Virus record (IMG/VR): IMGVR_UViG_3300017917_001170
Span: 1-20,697 of that record
Source of the DNA: a virus
Reading direction: 5' to 3' (one strand)
Length of the DNA stretch: 20,697 nucleotides
The stretch's first letter is position 1, and the number at the start of each line of letters is the position of its first letter. This document shows positions 1-6,861 of this stretch, piece after piece. The notes beneath the pieces were generated by a model that was not told where the DNA came from, ran no database searches, and saw nothing but the letters and a program-made list of their open reading frames with translations. The position numbers and the translations under genes are program-made.

Positions 1-17
1 ATATTAAAAGTTTTCAT
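1..17 (-). CDS. start of an unidentified gene downstream of dnaK (partial)
   Basis: An ATG whose first base is at 17 reads leftward off the window and begins MKTFN. It has a strong Shine-Dalgarno sequence, AAGGAG, seven bases upstream. It follows dnaK in the same direction and carries a leader hairpin like the one before dnaK. The product cannot be identified from five residues. A co-chaperone such as DnaJ would be a natural guess after dnaK, but nothing visible supports it. Confidence 0.55.
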
Positions 18-48
18 TTACATTCTCCTTATTAAGCAAGATAAAAAC

Positions 49-71
49 GAAAGACCCATTAGGCATCTTTC
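49..71 (-). promoter_or_regulatory. leader hairpin between dnaK and the next gene
   Basis: On the minus-strand RNA, GAAAGA (71-66) pairs with UCUUUC (54-49), with a G-U pair and two C-G pairs above, a bulged G, and a UAAU apical loop. The core TGCCTAATGGG is identical to the hairpin at 1999-2023, but the stem differs and still pairs. The 5' arm encodes the last residues of DnaK, and the TAA stop lies in the loop. A GTTTTT run follows, then the shared segment ATCTTGCTTAA and the Shine-Dalgarno of the next gene. It could be an mRNA-end stabiliser, a protein-binding operator or a leaky terminator. Confidence 0.6.
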
Positions 72-1966
72 TTAACTTCAGTAAACTCAGCATCCACTAC
101 GTCTGCTGGTTTTTCTGAATTAGTTTCAGCACCTGGTTCAACTGTTGCTGATTCTGCAGCTTGTTTAGCAGCAAACAGAGGACCTGCTACATTACCTATG
201 GCAATTAAAGCATCACTTATCTTTTCAATGTCGTCTCCTTTAGAGACTTCTTCTAAGGTGCTTAATGCTTCTTCAATTTTAGCCTTTTCATCATCAGTAA
301 TTTTACTACCGTGTTCTTCAAGAGCTTTCTTTACTCCCCATATCTGATGATCTGCTTGGTTCTTACTGTCAATCAATGCTTTGGCTTTGGCATCTGCATC
401 TTTGTTGGCTTCTGCTTCGTCTACCATGCGTTGAATTTCTTCTTCAGTTAAACCGCTGTTGGCCTTGATAGTGATCTTGTTTTCTTTGTTGGTTTTCTTG
501 TCTTTGGCACTGACTTTTAAGATACCGTTAGCATCAATGTCCAAGGTAATTTCAATCTGAGGCATACCGCGAGGTGCTGGGTCAATACCTTCAAGATTAA
601 ATTCGCCAAGTTTCTTGTTATACTGTACAAGTTCACGCTCACCTTGGAAAATAGCCACTGTAACTGCTGGCTGATTATCTTCAGCAGTACTGAACACCTG
701 TGTAGCCTTAGTAGGAATAGTTGTGTTTTTCTTAATCAACTTAGTCATCACACCGCCCATGGTTTCGATGCCTAGGCTCAGCGGAGTAACGTCTAGCAGT
801 AGTACGTCTGTTTTATCACCAGCTAGCACAGCGCCTTGAATGGCAGCACCAACTGCTACTGCTTCGTCTGGGTTAACATCCTTGCGTGGTGCCTTGCCAA
901 ACAGTTTCTCAACTGCTTCTTGTACCTTAGGCATACGTGTTTGACCACCAACCAAGATGACTTCATCAATGTCGCTAGCAGTAACACCTGCGTCTTTTAG
1001 GGCTACCTTACATGGCTCTATACTGCGTTGAATTAGTTCATCAACTAGACTTTCAAACTTAGCACGTGTAATAGTCACGTTTAAGTGCTTAGGACCTGAG
1101 GCATCGGCAGTTACGTATGGTAAATTCACTGTAGTTGAAGATGAACTTGATAGTTCGATCTTGGCCTTTTCTGCTGATTCTTTTAGGCGTTGTAAGGCTA
1201 AGACGTCTTTGCTTAGATCAACACCACTTTCTTTCTTGAATTCTTCAATTAAGTAGTCCATGATACGTTGGTCAAAGTCTTCACCACCTAAGAATGTATC
1301 ACCGTTAGTGGCCAATACTTCAAATTGTTTTTCACCGTCTACATTGATAATATCAATAATACTGATATCAAATGTACCACCACCTAGGTCATACACAGCA
1401 ACCTTGCGATCTTGTTTATCTGCTTTATCAACGCCGTAGGCTAAGGCAGCCGCTGTAGGTTCGTTGATAATACGTAGAACTTCTAGGCCAGCAATAGTAC
1501 CTGCGTCTTTGGTTGCTTGACGTTGCGCATCATTAAAGTAAGCTGGTACCGTAATCACAGCCTGTGTTACTTCGTGTCCTAGGTAGTCTTCAGCAGTTTG
1601 CTTCATCTTTTTAAGAACTTCTGCTGAAATCTGAGGTGGTGCTAACTTCTTATCGTCAATTTCAACCCATGCGTCACCATTGGTGTTTTCTACAATCTTG
1701 TAGGGCATTAGGTCAATGTCTTTTTGTACAGCCTGCTCTTTGAACTTGCGTCCAATTAAGCGTTTAGCTGCGTATACTGTTTTCTTTGGATTAGTAACTG
1801 CCTGACGTTTAGCACTAGCACCAACTAGAATTTCATCGCCGTAGGCAACGATACTAGGTGTAGTGCGAGCACCTTCGTTATTTTCAATTACTTTAGGTTT
1901 GTTGTTTTCAAGAATGGCCACACATGAGTTTGTGGTGCCGAGGTCAATACCGATGATCTTAGACAT
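59..1966 (-). CDS. dnaK: molecular chaperone DnaK (Hsp70), phage-encoded, full length
   Basis: This 635-residue protein matches bacterial DnaK (E. coli: 638) from end to end. It has the N-terminal nucleotide-binding signature IDLGTTNS, the DLGGGTFD phosphate loop, [11 protein letters not shown], and the interdomain linker VLLLDVTP near residue 390. The substrate-binding beta domain, helical lid and canonical tail [14 protein letters not shown] follow. ATP-driven cycles of binding and release refold or assemble client proteins, normally with DnaJ and GrpE, neither of which is visible here. The start is well supported by AAGGAG seven bases before the ATG. No truncation or lost motif is visible, so it should be active. 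From memory, stretches such as [28 protein letters not shown] and [11 protein letters not shown] resemble betaproteobacterial DnaK, which suggests capture from a host. It is preceded by a late promoter and a hairpin leader, so it is probably made late, perhaps for virion protein folding. Confidence 0.98.
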   Translation of the reverse strand: MSKIIGIDLGTTNSCVAILENNKPKVIENNEGARTTPSIVAYGDEILVGASAKRQAVTNPKKTVYAAKRLIGRKFKEQAVQKDIDLMPYKIVENTNGDAWVEIDDKKLAPPQISAEVLKKMKQTAEDYLGHEVTQAVITVPAYFNDAQRQATKDAGTIAGLEVLRIINEPTAAALAYGVDKADKQDRKVAVYDLGGGTFDISIIDIINVDGEKQFEVLATNGDTFLGGEDFDQRIMDYLIEEFKKESGVDLSKDVLALQRLKESAEKAKIELSSSSSTTVNLPYVTADASGPKHLNVTITRAKFESLVDELIQRSIEPCKVALKDAGVTASDIDEVILVGGQTRMPKVQEAVEKLFGKAPRKDVNPDEAVAVGAAIQGAVLAGDKTDVLLLDVTPLSLGIETMGGVMTKLIKKNTTIPTKATQVFSTAEDNQPAVTVAIFQGERELVQYNKKLGEFNLEGIDPAPRGMPQIEITLDIDANGILKVSAKDKKTNKENKITIKANSGLTEEEIQRMVDEAEANKDADAKAKALIDSKNQADHQIWGVKKALEEHGSKITDDEKAKIEEALSTLEEVSKGDDIEKISDALIAIGNVAGPLFAAKQAAESATVEPGAETNSEKPADVVDAEFTEVKKDA

Positions 1967-1998
1967 ATAGTTTCTCCTTAGTTAAGCAAGATCTAAAA

Positions 1999-2023
1999 TA
2001 TAGAGCCCATTAGGCACTCTATA
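1999..2023 (-). promoter_or_regulatory. leader hairpin upstream of dnaK
   Basis: A perfect 7-bp inverted repeat, TATAGAG (1999-2005) and CTCTATA (2017-2023), encloses CCCATTAGGCA. In minus-strand RNA the inner part can add a U-G pair and two C-G pairs under a UAAU loop. It is the counterpart of the hairpin at 49-71. It starts about where the late promoter at 2028-2035 should begin transcription (about 2022), so late dnaK mRNA would carry it at its 5' end. UUUUAGAUCUUGCUUAA and then the AAGGAG site follow. Confidence 0.65.
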
Positions 2024-2027
2024 CAAT

Positions 2028-2035
2028 TATTTATA
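2028..2035 (-). promoter_or_regulatory. T4-type late promoter for dnaK
   Basis: The minus strand reads TATAAATA, an exact match to the T4 late -10 box used by the gp55 sigma factor. The expected start is about six bases downstream, near 2022, giving a leader of about 56 bases with a 5'-terminal hairpin. The box is 62 bases upstream of the dnaK ATG, in a non-coding gap. Confidence 0.7.
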
Positions 2036-2047
2036 CCTTAGAACTAC

Positions 2048-2077
2048 AGTTTACTACATTTCTAGCTATCTTGTCAA
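2048..2077 (-). promoter_or_regulatory. possible sigma70 promoter upstream of dnaK
   Basis: The minus strand has a perfect -35 TTGACA (2077-2072), an 18-bp spacer and TAAACT (2053-2048), a moderate -10. The -35 overlaps the end of the oxygenase-like gene. With the late box just downstream, dnaK may have both early and late promoters. The -10 is weak, so this is tentative. Confidence 0.35.
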
Positions 2078-2737
2078 TGGATATTGGTTATCTATTTCTT
2101 TTTCTATTATTTGTTCCACTGTACTATCAAAGTTTTTTACGTGTCCTACTAACACATGTCTATTTTCACATGAATCATTTTTTACTGCGTGTACAAAATT
2201 TTCCTGATTTAATAGGTAAATGTTGCCTAAATTAACGTTAACAGTTCCGTACGGGTAAATTTTTAATTCTGCGCCTTGAGGATTATCCAAAGGTAACCAA
2301 AAATAGTTTAAAGGATTAGGATTAAGTGCTATATCTCGGTGAGGTCTGAGATACCCTCCTGGTTCAAACACAGACAGCATACACACTTCAATGTCTAGCC
2401 CTTTTAATAAAAGATAATCTTTGACTAACTTATCATTGTTTGTAGCGACTTGTTCTTTTAATTTTGTTCCTGGTTTTTTATAGTATATGTCAGATAGAAA
2501 TAAAGTTAGATTACCACTACTCCATAGCACCTCCATAGACCAATTATAAAATCTAGGAGAGATTTCTCCTGGGTATGAATTTCTTACAACTTTGTTGGGT
2601 GTTTTATCTTTTAATAAATCTTGGATATAGGCAACATCAACATTTAAAGGTAGTTCTAATATTGGAATATTATCTGTATGGTTACTATAATATCCAGGAA
2701 ATTTGTTAGTAAAAAAATCTTTAGTTAGTTGATCCAA
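2066..2737 (-). CDS. 2-oxoglutarate/Fe(II) oxygenase-like protein, aspartyl/asparaginyl beta-hydroxylase type
   Basis: This 223-residue protein carries the double-stranded beta-helix oxygenase pattern: His133-x-Asp135 (in RPHRDIAL), distal His183 (ENFVHAV), and Arg193 ten residues later as the likely 2-oxoglutarate anchor. This spacing is that of the aspartyl/asparaginyl beta-hydroxylase group, which hydroxylates side chains. The substrate is unknown. The start appears to be TTG at 2737. AAGGA lies eight bases upstream, no ATG occurs before Met69, and the reading begins MDQLTKDFF. It overlaps the end of the upstream gene by 17 bases, so the two are probably translationally coupled. Such oxygenases are common in marine T4-like phages (general knowledge). 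The family call is fairly firm, the substrate not. Confidence 0.75.
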   Translation of the reverse strand: MDQLTKDFFTNKFPGYYSNHTDNIPILELPLNVDVAYIQDLLKDKTPNKVVRNSYPGEISPRFYNWSMEVLWSSGNLTLFLSDIYYKKPGTKLKEQVATNNDKLVKDYLLLKGLDIEVCMLSVFEPGGYLRPHRDIALNPNPLNYFWLPLDNPQGAELKIYPYGTVNVNLGNIYLLNQENFVHAVKNDSCENRHVLVGHVKNFDSTVEQIIEKEIDNQYPLTR

Positions 2738-3113
2738 GAGGAAAATCCTTGTAATTAAACGAGTTCATTTTTTCACACCAATACTGCCATATAGGAGTTT
2801 TGATAACAATGTTGATAAATCCCGGTTGGTTAAGTTGTGTTGCCTGATTTCCGTTTATAGTTGTACACAAGAAAGTTACTAGCCCAAACTGTATATCATC
2901 TATTATTATATCACTCAATGTAAGACTATGGATGAGATCTTGTGATCCAATTTGTATTAAGTTGTCTGGGTGCAATTCAGTGGAAAATTTAATAAAAAAT
3001 GTACTATCATCGTATCCGCTAGGCTCAACCTGATATTCTATGTCAGCATCATTTATTCTAACTGTTAACTGCGGCAGCTGATTAGTTTGTATTGTTAAAA
3101 GTATATTTGACAT
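2721..3113 (-). CDS. phage protein of unknown function, probably beta-sandwich
   Basis: This 130-residue protein alternates hydrophobic and polar residues through most of its length, suggesting an all-beta fold. It ends with an aromatic segment (PIWQYWCEKMNSFNYKDF). No catalytic motif, signal peptide or membrane segment is visible. It is the first gene of a minus-strand pair whose second gene is the oxygenase-like protein, with 17 bases of overlap. The ATG at 3113 has no clear Shine-Dalgarno sequence. The C-terminal aromatic segment resembles uncharacterised proteins I recall from marine phages. A carbohydrate-binding or virion role is possible but unproven. Confidence 0.7.
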   Translation of the reverse strand: MSNILLTIQTNQLPQLTVRINDADIEYQVEPSGYDDSTFFIKFSTELHPDNLIQIGSQDLIHSLTLSDIIIDDIQFGLVTFLCTTINGNQATQLNQPGFINIVIKTPIWQYWCEKMNSFNYKDFPLGSTN

Positions 3114-3138
3114 ATAAATGAACGAGGTGTTAAACTAC

Positions 3139-3167
3139 ACTATAAATATTGTATCACAAAATAACAA
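3139..3167 (-). promoter_or_regulatory. possible sigma70 promoter for the 3113-2066 gene pair
   Basis: The minus strand reads TTGTTA (3167-3162), a 17-bp spacer, then TATAGT (3144-3139), a 4/6 and 5/6 match. The start would be near 3132, 19 bases before the ATG. The -10 overlaps the late box on the opposite strand at 3141-3148, so the two promoters would compete. Tentative. Confidence 0.35.
3141..3148 (+). promoter_or_regulatory. T4-type late promoter for the radical SAM gene
   Basis: An exact TATAAATA lies on the plus strand 22 bases upstream of the ATG at 3171. The expected start is about 3154, leaving a leader of about 17 bases without a recognisable Shine-Dalgarno sequence. It serves a single plus-strand gene set among minus-strand genes. 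Confidence 0.65.
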
Positions 3168-3170
3168 ATT

Positions 3171-4730
3171 ATGGCCCATGTTATACTATTTACTGATCGC
3201 ACACCGCTGACTAGAGATTTTGAAAACACCCCAGTACAAATAGAAAGATATTCTAGAGCTGCCGGTGCTTACAAAATTGCCAGCAAACTAAGACAACAAG
3301 GGTACACAGTACAAGTGGTTCCTAATTGTCTTCGTTTAACCTTGTCCGGTATAAAAGATTTCATTGATGCAAACTCAAAAGACTTACTTTGGGTGGGCAT
3401 CAGCACCACATTTTTTACAATAAAATCCTCTGCAATAGATCAGTATCGTCAAGAGTGGGCACAAAGCTCAAAACAACTAATTGATATATCTGCATTAGAA
3501 AACACACACTATATCAAAAATGTAGCTACACAACTTATTTGGGGTACAGAAGAAATAGAGTTGATCGGCCACTACATTAGAAACAAATATGATGCTAAGG
3601 TGCTGATAGGTGGCACTTGGGTAAGCCATATTAAAAATGGTGGACTAGATCTTACCAGTAACAATGTTATCTCCGTAACAGGACATGCAGAAGATTATGT
3701 GGTAAATCTTACCAGAGCACTGTCACAAAAAACTGTGCTGCCTTTCTTTAGCGAAGGCGAGCAAGATTTTAAATCTAGCACTATAGATTACACAGCAGCT
3801 GATGCTATAGATCCTAATGAATGGATTAGTATAGAAATAAGCCGAGGCTGTGCTTTCAAATGCGCTTACTGTACATATGATCACAAAGGTAAAGATGACA
3901 CAACCAAATACACTAAAACCTTGCGCAACGAACTTATTAAAAATTACGAGCTCTACGGGATTACAAAGTATCACTTATTAGATGATCTCTACAATGACAG
4001 CGACCATAAGGTCAAAACATTATATGAAGAAGTTTGGAGCCGGTTACCATTTACTCCCGAGTGGATAAGTTATCTTAGACTAGATTTAATATGGTCTAAT
4101 CCTGACAGTGCTGATTGGTTACGTGAGTCTGGGTGTAGGTTAGGTTGTTTTGGTATAGAAACCCTACATGATCGTGCAGGTAGAGGAGTGGGCAAAGGCC
4201 TAGGTAAACAGCGTATTATTGAAACTCTACAGCATCTAAAAGAAACTTGGGGTAATGAGGTTATTGTAAATGCTCTTATGATTGCTGGTTTACCTTATGA
4301 ACCCTATGAACACATTGTTGAAACCATGGATTGGCTACACAACACAGATCTAGTACATAGTTACAAATACAGTGCCTTGTGGGTAACACCACCAGAACAC
4401 AAGGTTATTGTACTGAAACAAAATGATATGAGTAATGACTACGAACGTTATGGGCTGTCATGGAGTTCTGATGGATGGGTCAACAATGAAGGTGTAAGTT
4501 TCAAAATGGTCAGTGAATTAGTTGAAGCAGACGATCGTGATCATTTTAATAATCATTATCCCGTTGACTTAATAGAATATCCTGAGCTTAGAACTGCTGG
4601 ATTTACTCATGAAACTCTAGCAGATCGTAATCAAAATGCTGATATTTTAGCAGATATCGCAGACGGATCTTACCCTATTAATAATTTAATAGAGCAAAGA
4701 TTGTCAAAAATTTTAAAAGTTACTGACTAG
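3171..4730 (+). CDS. radical SAM protein with N-terminal B12-binding-like domain
   Basis: This is a 519-residue protein. Residues about 25-180 look like the Rossmann-type B12-binding domain of class B radical SAM enzymes, with alternating strands such as LLWVGIST and AKVLIGGTW. The canonical cluster motif CxxxCxxC is Cys227, Cys231 and Cys234 in RGCAFKCAYC, and binds the [4Fe-4S] cluster that splits S-adenosylmethionine. A typical radical SAM barrel follows (LDDLYND, YLRLDLIW, GCFGIETL, VNALMIAGLP). The last 100 residues match nothing I recognise. I do not see the Asp-x-His-x-x-Gly cobalamin motif, so cofactor use is uncertain. Such enzymes perform methylation, methylthiolation or cyclisation. 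The substrate here is unknown. It is the only plus-strand gene in the first 10.6 kb and its stop overlaps that of bS21 tail to tail. Confidence 0.88.
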   Translation: MAHVILFTDRTPLTRDFENTPVQIERYSRAAGAYKIASKLRQQGYTVQVVPNCLRLTLSGIKDFIDANSKDLLWVGISTTFFTIKSSAIDQYRQEWAQSSKQLIDISALENTHYIKNVATQLIWGTEEIELIGHYIRNKYDAKVLIGGTWVSHIKNGGLDLTSNNVISVTGHAEDYVVNLTRALSQKTVLPFFSEGEQDFKSSTIDYTAADAIDPNEWISIEISRGCAFKCAYCTYDHKGKDDTTKYTKTLRNELIKNYELYGITKYHLLDDLYNDSDHKVKTLYEEVWSRLPFTPEWISYLRLDLIWSNPDSADWLRESGCRLGCFGIETLHDRAGRGVGKGLGKQRIIETLQHLKETWGNEVIVNALMIAGLPYEPYEHIVETMDWLHNTDLVHSYKYSALWVTPPEHKVIVLKQNDMSNDYERYGLSWSSDGWVNNEGVSFKMVSELVEADDRDHFNNHYPVDLIEYPELRTAGFTHETLADRNQNADILADIADGSYPINNLIEQRLSKILKVTD

Positions 4731-4960
4731 TAAAGTTTAGCAGGCAGTTGTTGGCTTGATAACTTTTTCTTCCAGCGGTTTTTTGCTGCACTTGCCTTGC
4801 GTTTTTTCTTAGTGGTGGGTTTTTCGTAGGCTTCGCGGTCGCGTAGCTCTTGTAGTAATCCGCTGTCTTGGACTTTTTTCTTAAGTTTTCGAATAGCCTG
4901 TTCTACGTTATCGTTTTTAACGTATACTATACTGCCGTTCAATGGTGACTGATATGCCAT
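4727..4960 (-). CDS. rpsU: ribosomal protein bS21 homologue
   Basis: This 77-residue basic protein matches bacterial bS21 (71 residues in E. coli) over nearly its whole length. The shared parts are the helix VEQAIRKLKKKVQDSGLL, the diagnostic REAYEKPTTKKKRKAS and the C-terminal Leu-Tyr. It has about six extra N-terminal residues. bS21 sits on the small subunit near the anti-Shine-Dalgarno region of 16S rRNA and helps translation initiation. Phage-encoded bS21 is known from pelagiphages and other viruses, where replacement of host S21 has been proposed. The ATG has GAGG about seven to eight bases upstream. A sigma70-like promoter and a late-box variant lie in the 64-base upstream gap. The stop shares the tetramer CTAG with the stop of the convergent radical SAM gene. 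Confidence 0.95.
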   Translation of the reverse strand: MAYQSPLNGSIVYVKNDNVEQAIRKLKKKVQDSGLLQELRDREAYEKPTTKKKRKASAAKNRWKKKLSSQQLPAKLY

Positions 4961-4986
4961 TAATATTCCTCAAAATATAAGTATAT

Positions 4987-4994
4987 TATTTATC
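4987..4994 (-). promoter_or_regulatory. late-promoter variant (GATAAATA) upstream of bS21
   Basis: The minus strand reads GATAAATA, one base off the late box, 27 bases before the bS21 ATG. The expected start near 4981 would leave a 20-base leader containing GAGG. The same variant occurs at 8884-8891, also just before a gene start. Confidence 0.4.
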
Positions 4995-4999
4995 AAATT

Positions 5000-5028
5000 A
5001 TACTAGCATATTATGATTTTGTTGTCAA
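5000..5028 (-). promoter_or_regulatory. sigma70-like promoter upstream of bS21
   Basis: The minus strand has TTGACA (5028-5023), a 17-bp spacer ending in TGC, and TAGTAT (5005-5000). The TG one base before the hexamer makes an extended -10. The start would be near 4993, about 33 bases before the ATG. The -35 overlaps the last codons of the upstream gene. Confidence 0.45.
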
Positions 5029-5339
5029 CCATTTAATGATTGAAAATAGTCCAAAGGTGCTTTGATAGTTTGATCAGCCCCAACTCGTTCAACAATAGCA
5101 CAGTTTACTATACTAACTTTACTGTTATCGTTAATTAGAACTTTGTCTGAAAGCTCTGTTATTGTTTGAAGATACTGTAGATCTCCCCAATCACCGTTGT
5201 AAAGATATATGTCATAGTCTTTATCTGCTGCTGCACAGAAAAGTCCTACCTGTTCAATTTCATCAGGTGTAGGATCTATTAGGGTAACTGTGTAATTTTC
5301 TTTTGCTACAAAATCTGGTACTGTGATAAACCTACTCAT
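5025..5339 (-). CDS. conserved-looking phage protein of unknown function
   Basis: This is a 104-residue acidic protein with no recognised domain. It alternates short strands and helices (VTLIDPTPDEIEQVGLFC, YDIYLYNG, VSIVNCAIV), as in a small alpha/beta fold. No signal peptide, membrane segment or catalytic motif is visible. Its ATG overlaps the stop of the upstream membrane-protein gene by four bases (ATGA), so the two are probably cotranslated. The codon pattern is coherent over the whole frame, which supports a real gene. Confidence 0.65.
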   Translation of the reverse strand: MSRFITVPDFVAKENYTVTLIDPTPDEIEQVGLFCAAADKDYDIYLYNGDWGDLQYLQTITELSDKVLINDNSKVSIVNCAIVERVGADQTIKAPLDYFQSLNG

Positions 5340-6829
5340 CTAAGGTTACTCCGTGTTGAATAATCAAGGTGTTTTAGCACTTCTTCTTGTTCTGGTTTGG
5401 TCAAATCGTCAAAGCTGTATTCTCCAGATTTAACCTTGTCAGTTATGTATTTTATATACTCTGCTTCATATATGTATTGGTCAGTAGTTTCACGGTCTAC
5501 TTCTATCCACTTAACACCGTTCCATTTGTACAGTCGGTTAGGCAAGTAGTCTACACGTAGATAAAGGTCGCCCTTGTTAGGATTTGTAGGAAACTTAGTA
5601 CCAAAACTTGCGTTAGTTTTTTTAGGTGCAGACTCTGCATTGTCTGCGTCCTCAGCAGTCAGAGCAAATTGCGATGAATTTTTTAATCTTTGTATTTCTG
5701 CTTCTTTTTCTTGTATCAGTAAGATAGCACTGGCTAAATCTTTTTCGGTCTGTTCAAGCTGAGCATGTTCGTCGATCACGCGACTGGCCCAAGTTTCTTC
5801 GTTTTCTAACACAGGAATATCTTCAGGAAAATGTCCACTGTTAGCATCTATTGCCTGGGCAAGTTTTTGACCCTGTTCAAAAAACTCTTTGGCTTTGGGC
5901 TCTGCAGTAAACAGTGTGTCAGTCATAGCGACCTGCACGTTAGCTTGACTGTTGATTTCATCAATTTGACTATCGTTCAAAGGCTCAATATCATGCCAAG
6001 GATTTTCTGTATCGGGTACCCACTCTTGATGCCACCCTTCTGGATGGCTATCAGCTTTTTTTGGCTTGCGGTCCGTCCTTGCCCACTCTATTGTCTGCTC
6101 ACCTGCTAGGATAAGAACTAGAGCTAAAGGATCGAATACTAATACTAGTAGAATAATAACCCAACGCACAGCTCGCTCTAACAAGTTAGCGTCTGGGTTA
6201 TCACCATAGATAAGTGCTGCAATATATTTAACTGGTCCTACTTCTGCTTCAATTTTACGTGTCTGCGCAGCCAGAGGAGCACGTTCATTTTGTAGTCTGC
6301 TGATGTTTTGCTGTGCTTGTGTGATTTCTCGCTGTAGGTTTTTACGTTCAGCGGCCTGTTGTTTACGTATTTGTACTGCGCGATTAGTACCCTTGTCGTC
6401 TGTGGTACGACTTAACATTTGATCAACCTGTGCATCCATTTGAGATAGGGCACGTTTGGCACTGTCAATGTTTGATTTTTCTGTGGCGATCTTTTCATCT
6501 AATATAGCTACCTGAGCAGCACTGTCACCTACTGTGACTGTTTGGTCCATGTGTGCTTTGCTTAGAAAACCAAAGATACCCATAGAGGTAATGATCATTA
6601 GAATTACAATGGCAGGTATTAGATATAGTTTAAACTGTATGCTGGCGCGGTGCCAGTATCTATGTAACCATACTGTGGCTACTATTTTACCTGCTTCTAA
6701 TGCACCGCCCATGATAATCACAGGTACCACAGCCGCGGCAAATATAGCACAGAGACCTGCGATACTGTAGTATGCGGCCACTGCTGATATAGTAAGTGCA
6801 ACGGTTAATGTAAATATGCCAAATATCAT
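5336..6829 (-). CDS. coiled-coil membrane protein with a C-terminal fibre-like motif
   Basis: This is a 497-residue protein. The N-terminus has hydrophobic segments at about 2-22, 25-47 and 69-91, with the sequence GGALEAGKIVA between the second and third. A charged coiled coil (about 105-200) rich in Gln, Lys and Glu follows, then a fourth hydrophobic segment, WVIILLVLVFDPLALVLILAG. A long charged stretch with more coiled coil leads to a short aromatic-glycine motif, GDLYLRVDYLPNRLYKWNG. That motif resembles a beta-hairpin common in phage tail and fibre proteins. I recall similar membrane proteins in marine T4-like phages but no assigned function. A late promoter ends eight bases before the ATG, and no Shine-Dalgarno is visible, so the late mRNA would be leaderless or nearly so. 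Roles in the membrane late in infection (adsorption block, lysis timing, assembly) are guesses. Confidence 0.8.
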   Translation of the reverse strand: MIFGIFTLTVALTISAVAAYYSIAGLCAIFAAAVVPVIIMGGALEAGKIVATVWLHRYWHRASIQFKLYLIPAIVILMIITSMGIFGFLSKAHMDQTVTVGDSAAQVAILDEKIATEKSNIDSAKRALSQMDAQVDQMLSRTTDDKGTNRAVQIRKQQAAERKNLQREITQAQQNISRLQNERAPLAAQTRKIEAEVGPVKYIAALIYGDNPDANLLERAVRWVIILLVLVFDPLALVLILAGEQTIEWARTDRKPKKADSHPEGWHQEWVPDTENPWHDIEPLNDSQIDEINSQANVQVAMTDTLFTAEPKAKEFFEQGQKLAQAIDANSGHFPEDIPVLENEETWASRVIDEHAQLEQTEKDLASAILLIQEKEAEIQRLKNSSQFALTAEDADNAESAPKKTNASFGTKFPTNPNKGDLYLRVDYLPNRLYKWNGVKWIEVDRETTDQYIYEAEYIKYITDKVKSGEYSFDDLTKPEQEEVLKHLDYSTRSNLR

Positions 6830-6836
6830 AGTTTTT

Positions 6837-6844
6837 TATTTATA
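6837..6844 (-). promoter_or_regulatory. T4-type late promoter immediately before the coiled-coil membrane protein
   Basis: The minus strand reads TATAAATA, then seven bases, then ATG at 6829. Starting about six bases past the box would give a leader of only about two bases. The box overlaps the inner arm of the inverted repeat at 6841-6861. Confidence 0.65.
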
Positions 6845-6861
6845 GAGAGCCAGTCTCTATA
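6841..6861. repeat. perfect 8-bp inverted repeat overlapping a late promoter
   Basis: TATAGAGA (6841-6848) and TCTCTATA (6854-6861) flank the five bases GCCAG. It lies between the tail-fibre-like gene (stop at 6899) and the membrane-protein gene. There is no U-run after it on the minus strand, so it does not look like a standard terminator. Its arms share TATAGAG/CTCTATA with the dnaK leader hairpin. It may be a DNA operator over the late promoter or an RNA hairpin in read-through transcripts. Confidence 0.6.

Noticed and set aside
49-71. Simple Rho-independent terminator after dnaK
   Set aside because: A U-run does follow the hairpin, but the stem is short and A-U rich at its base, and the same loop and downstream segment occur in the dnaK leader, so a shared regulatory element is the better reading. 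Leaky termination remains possible.
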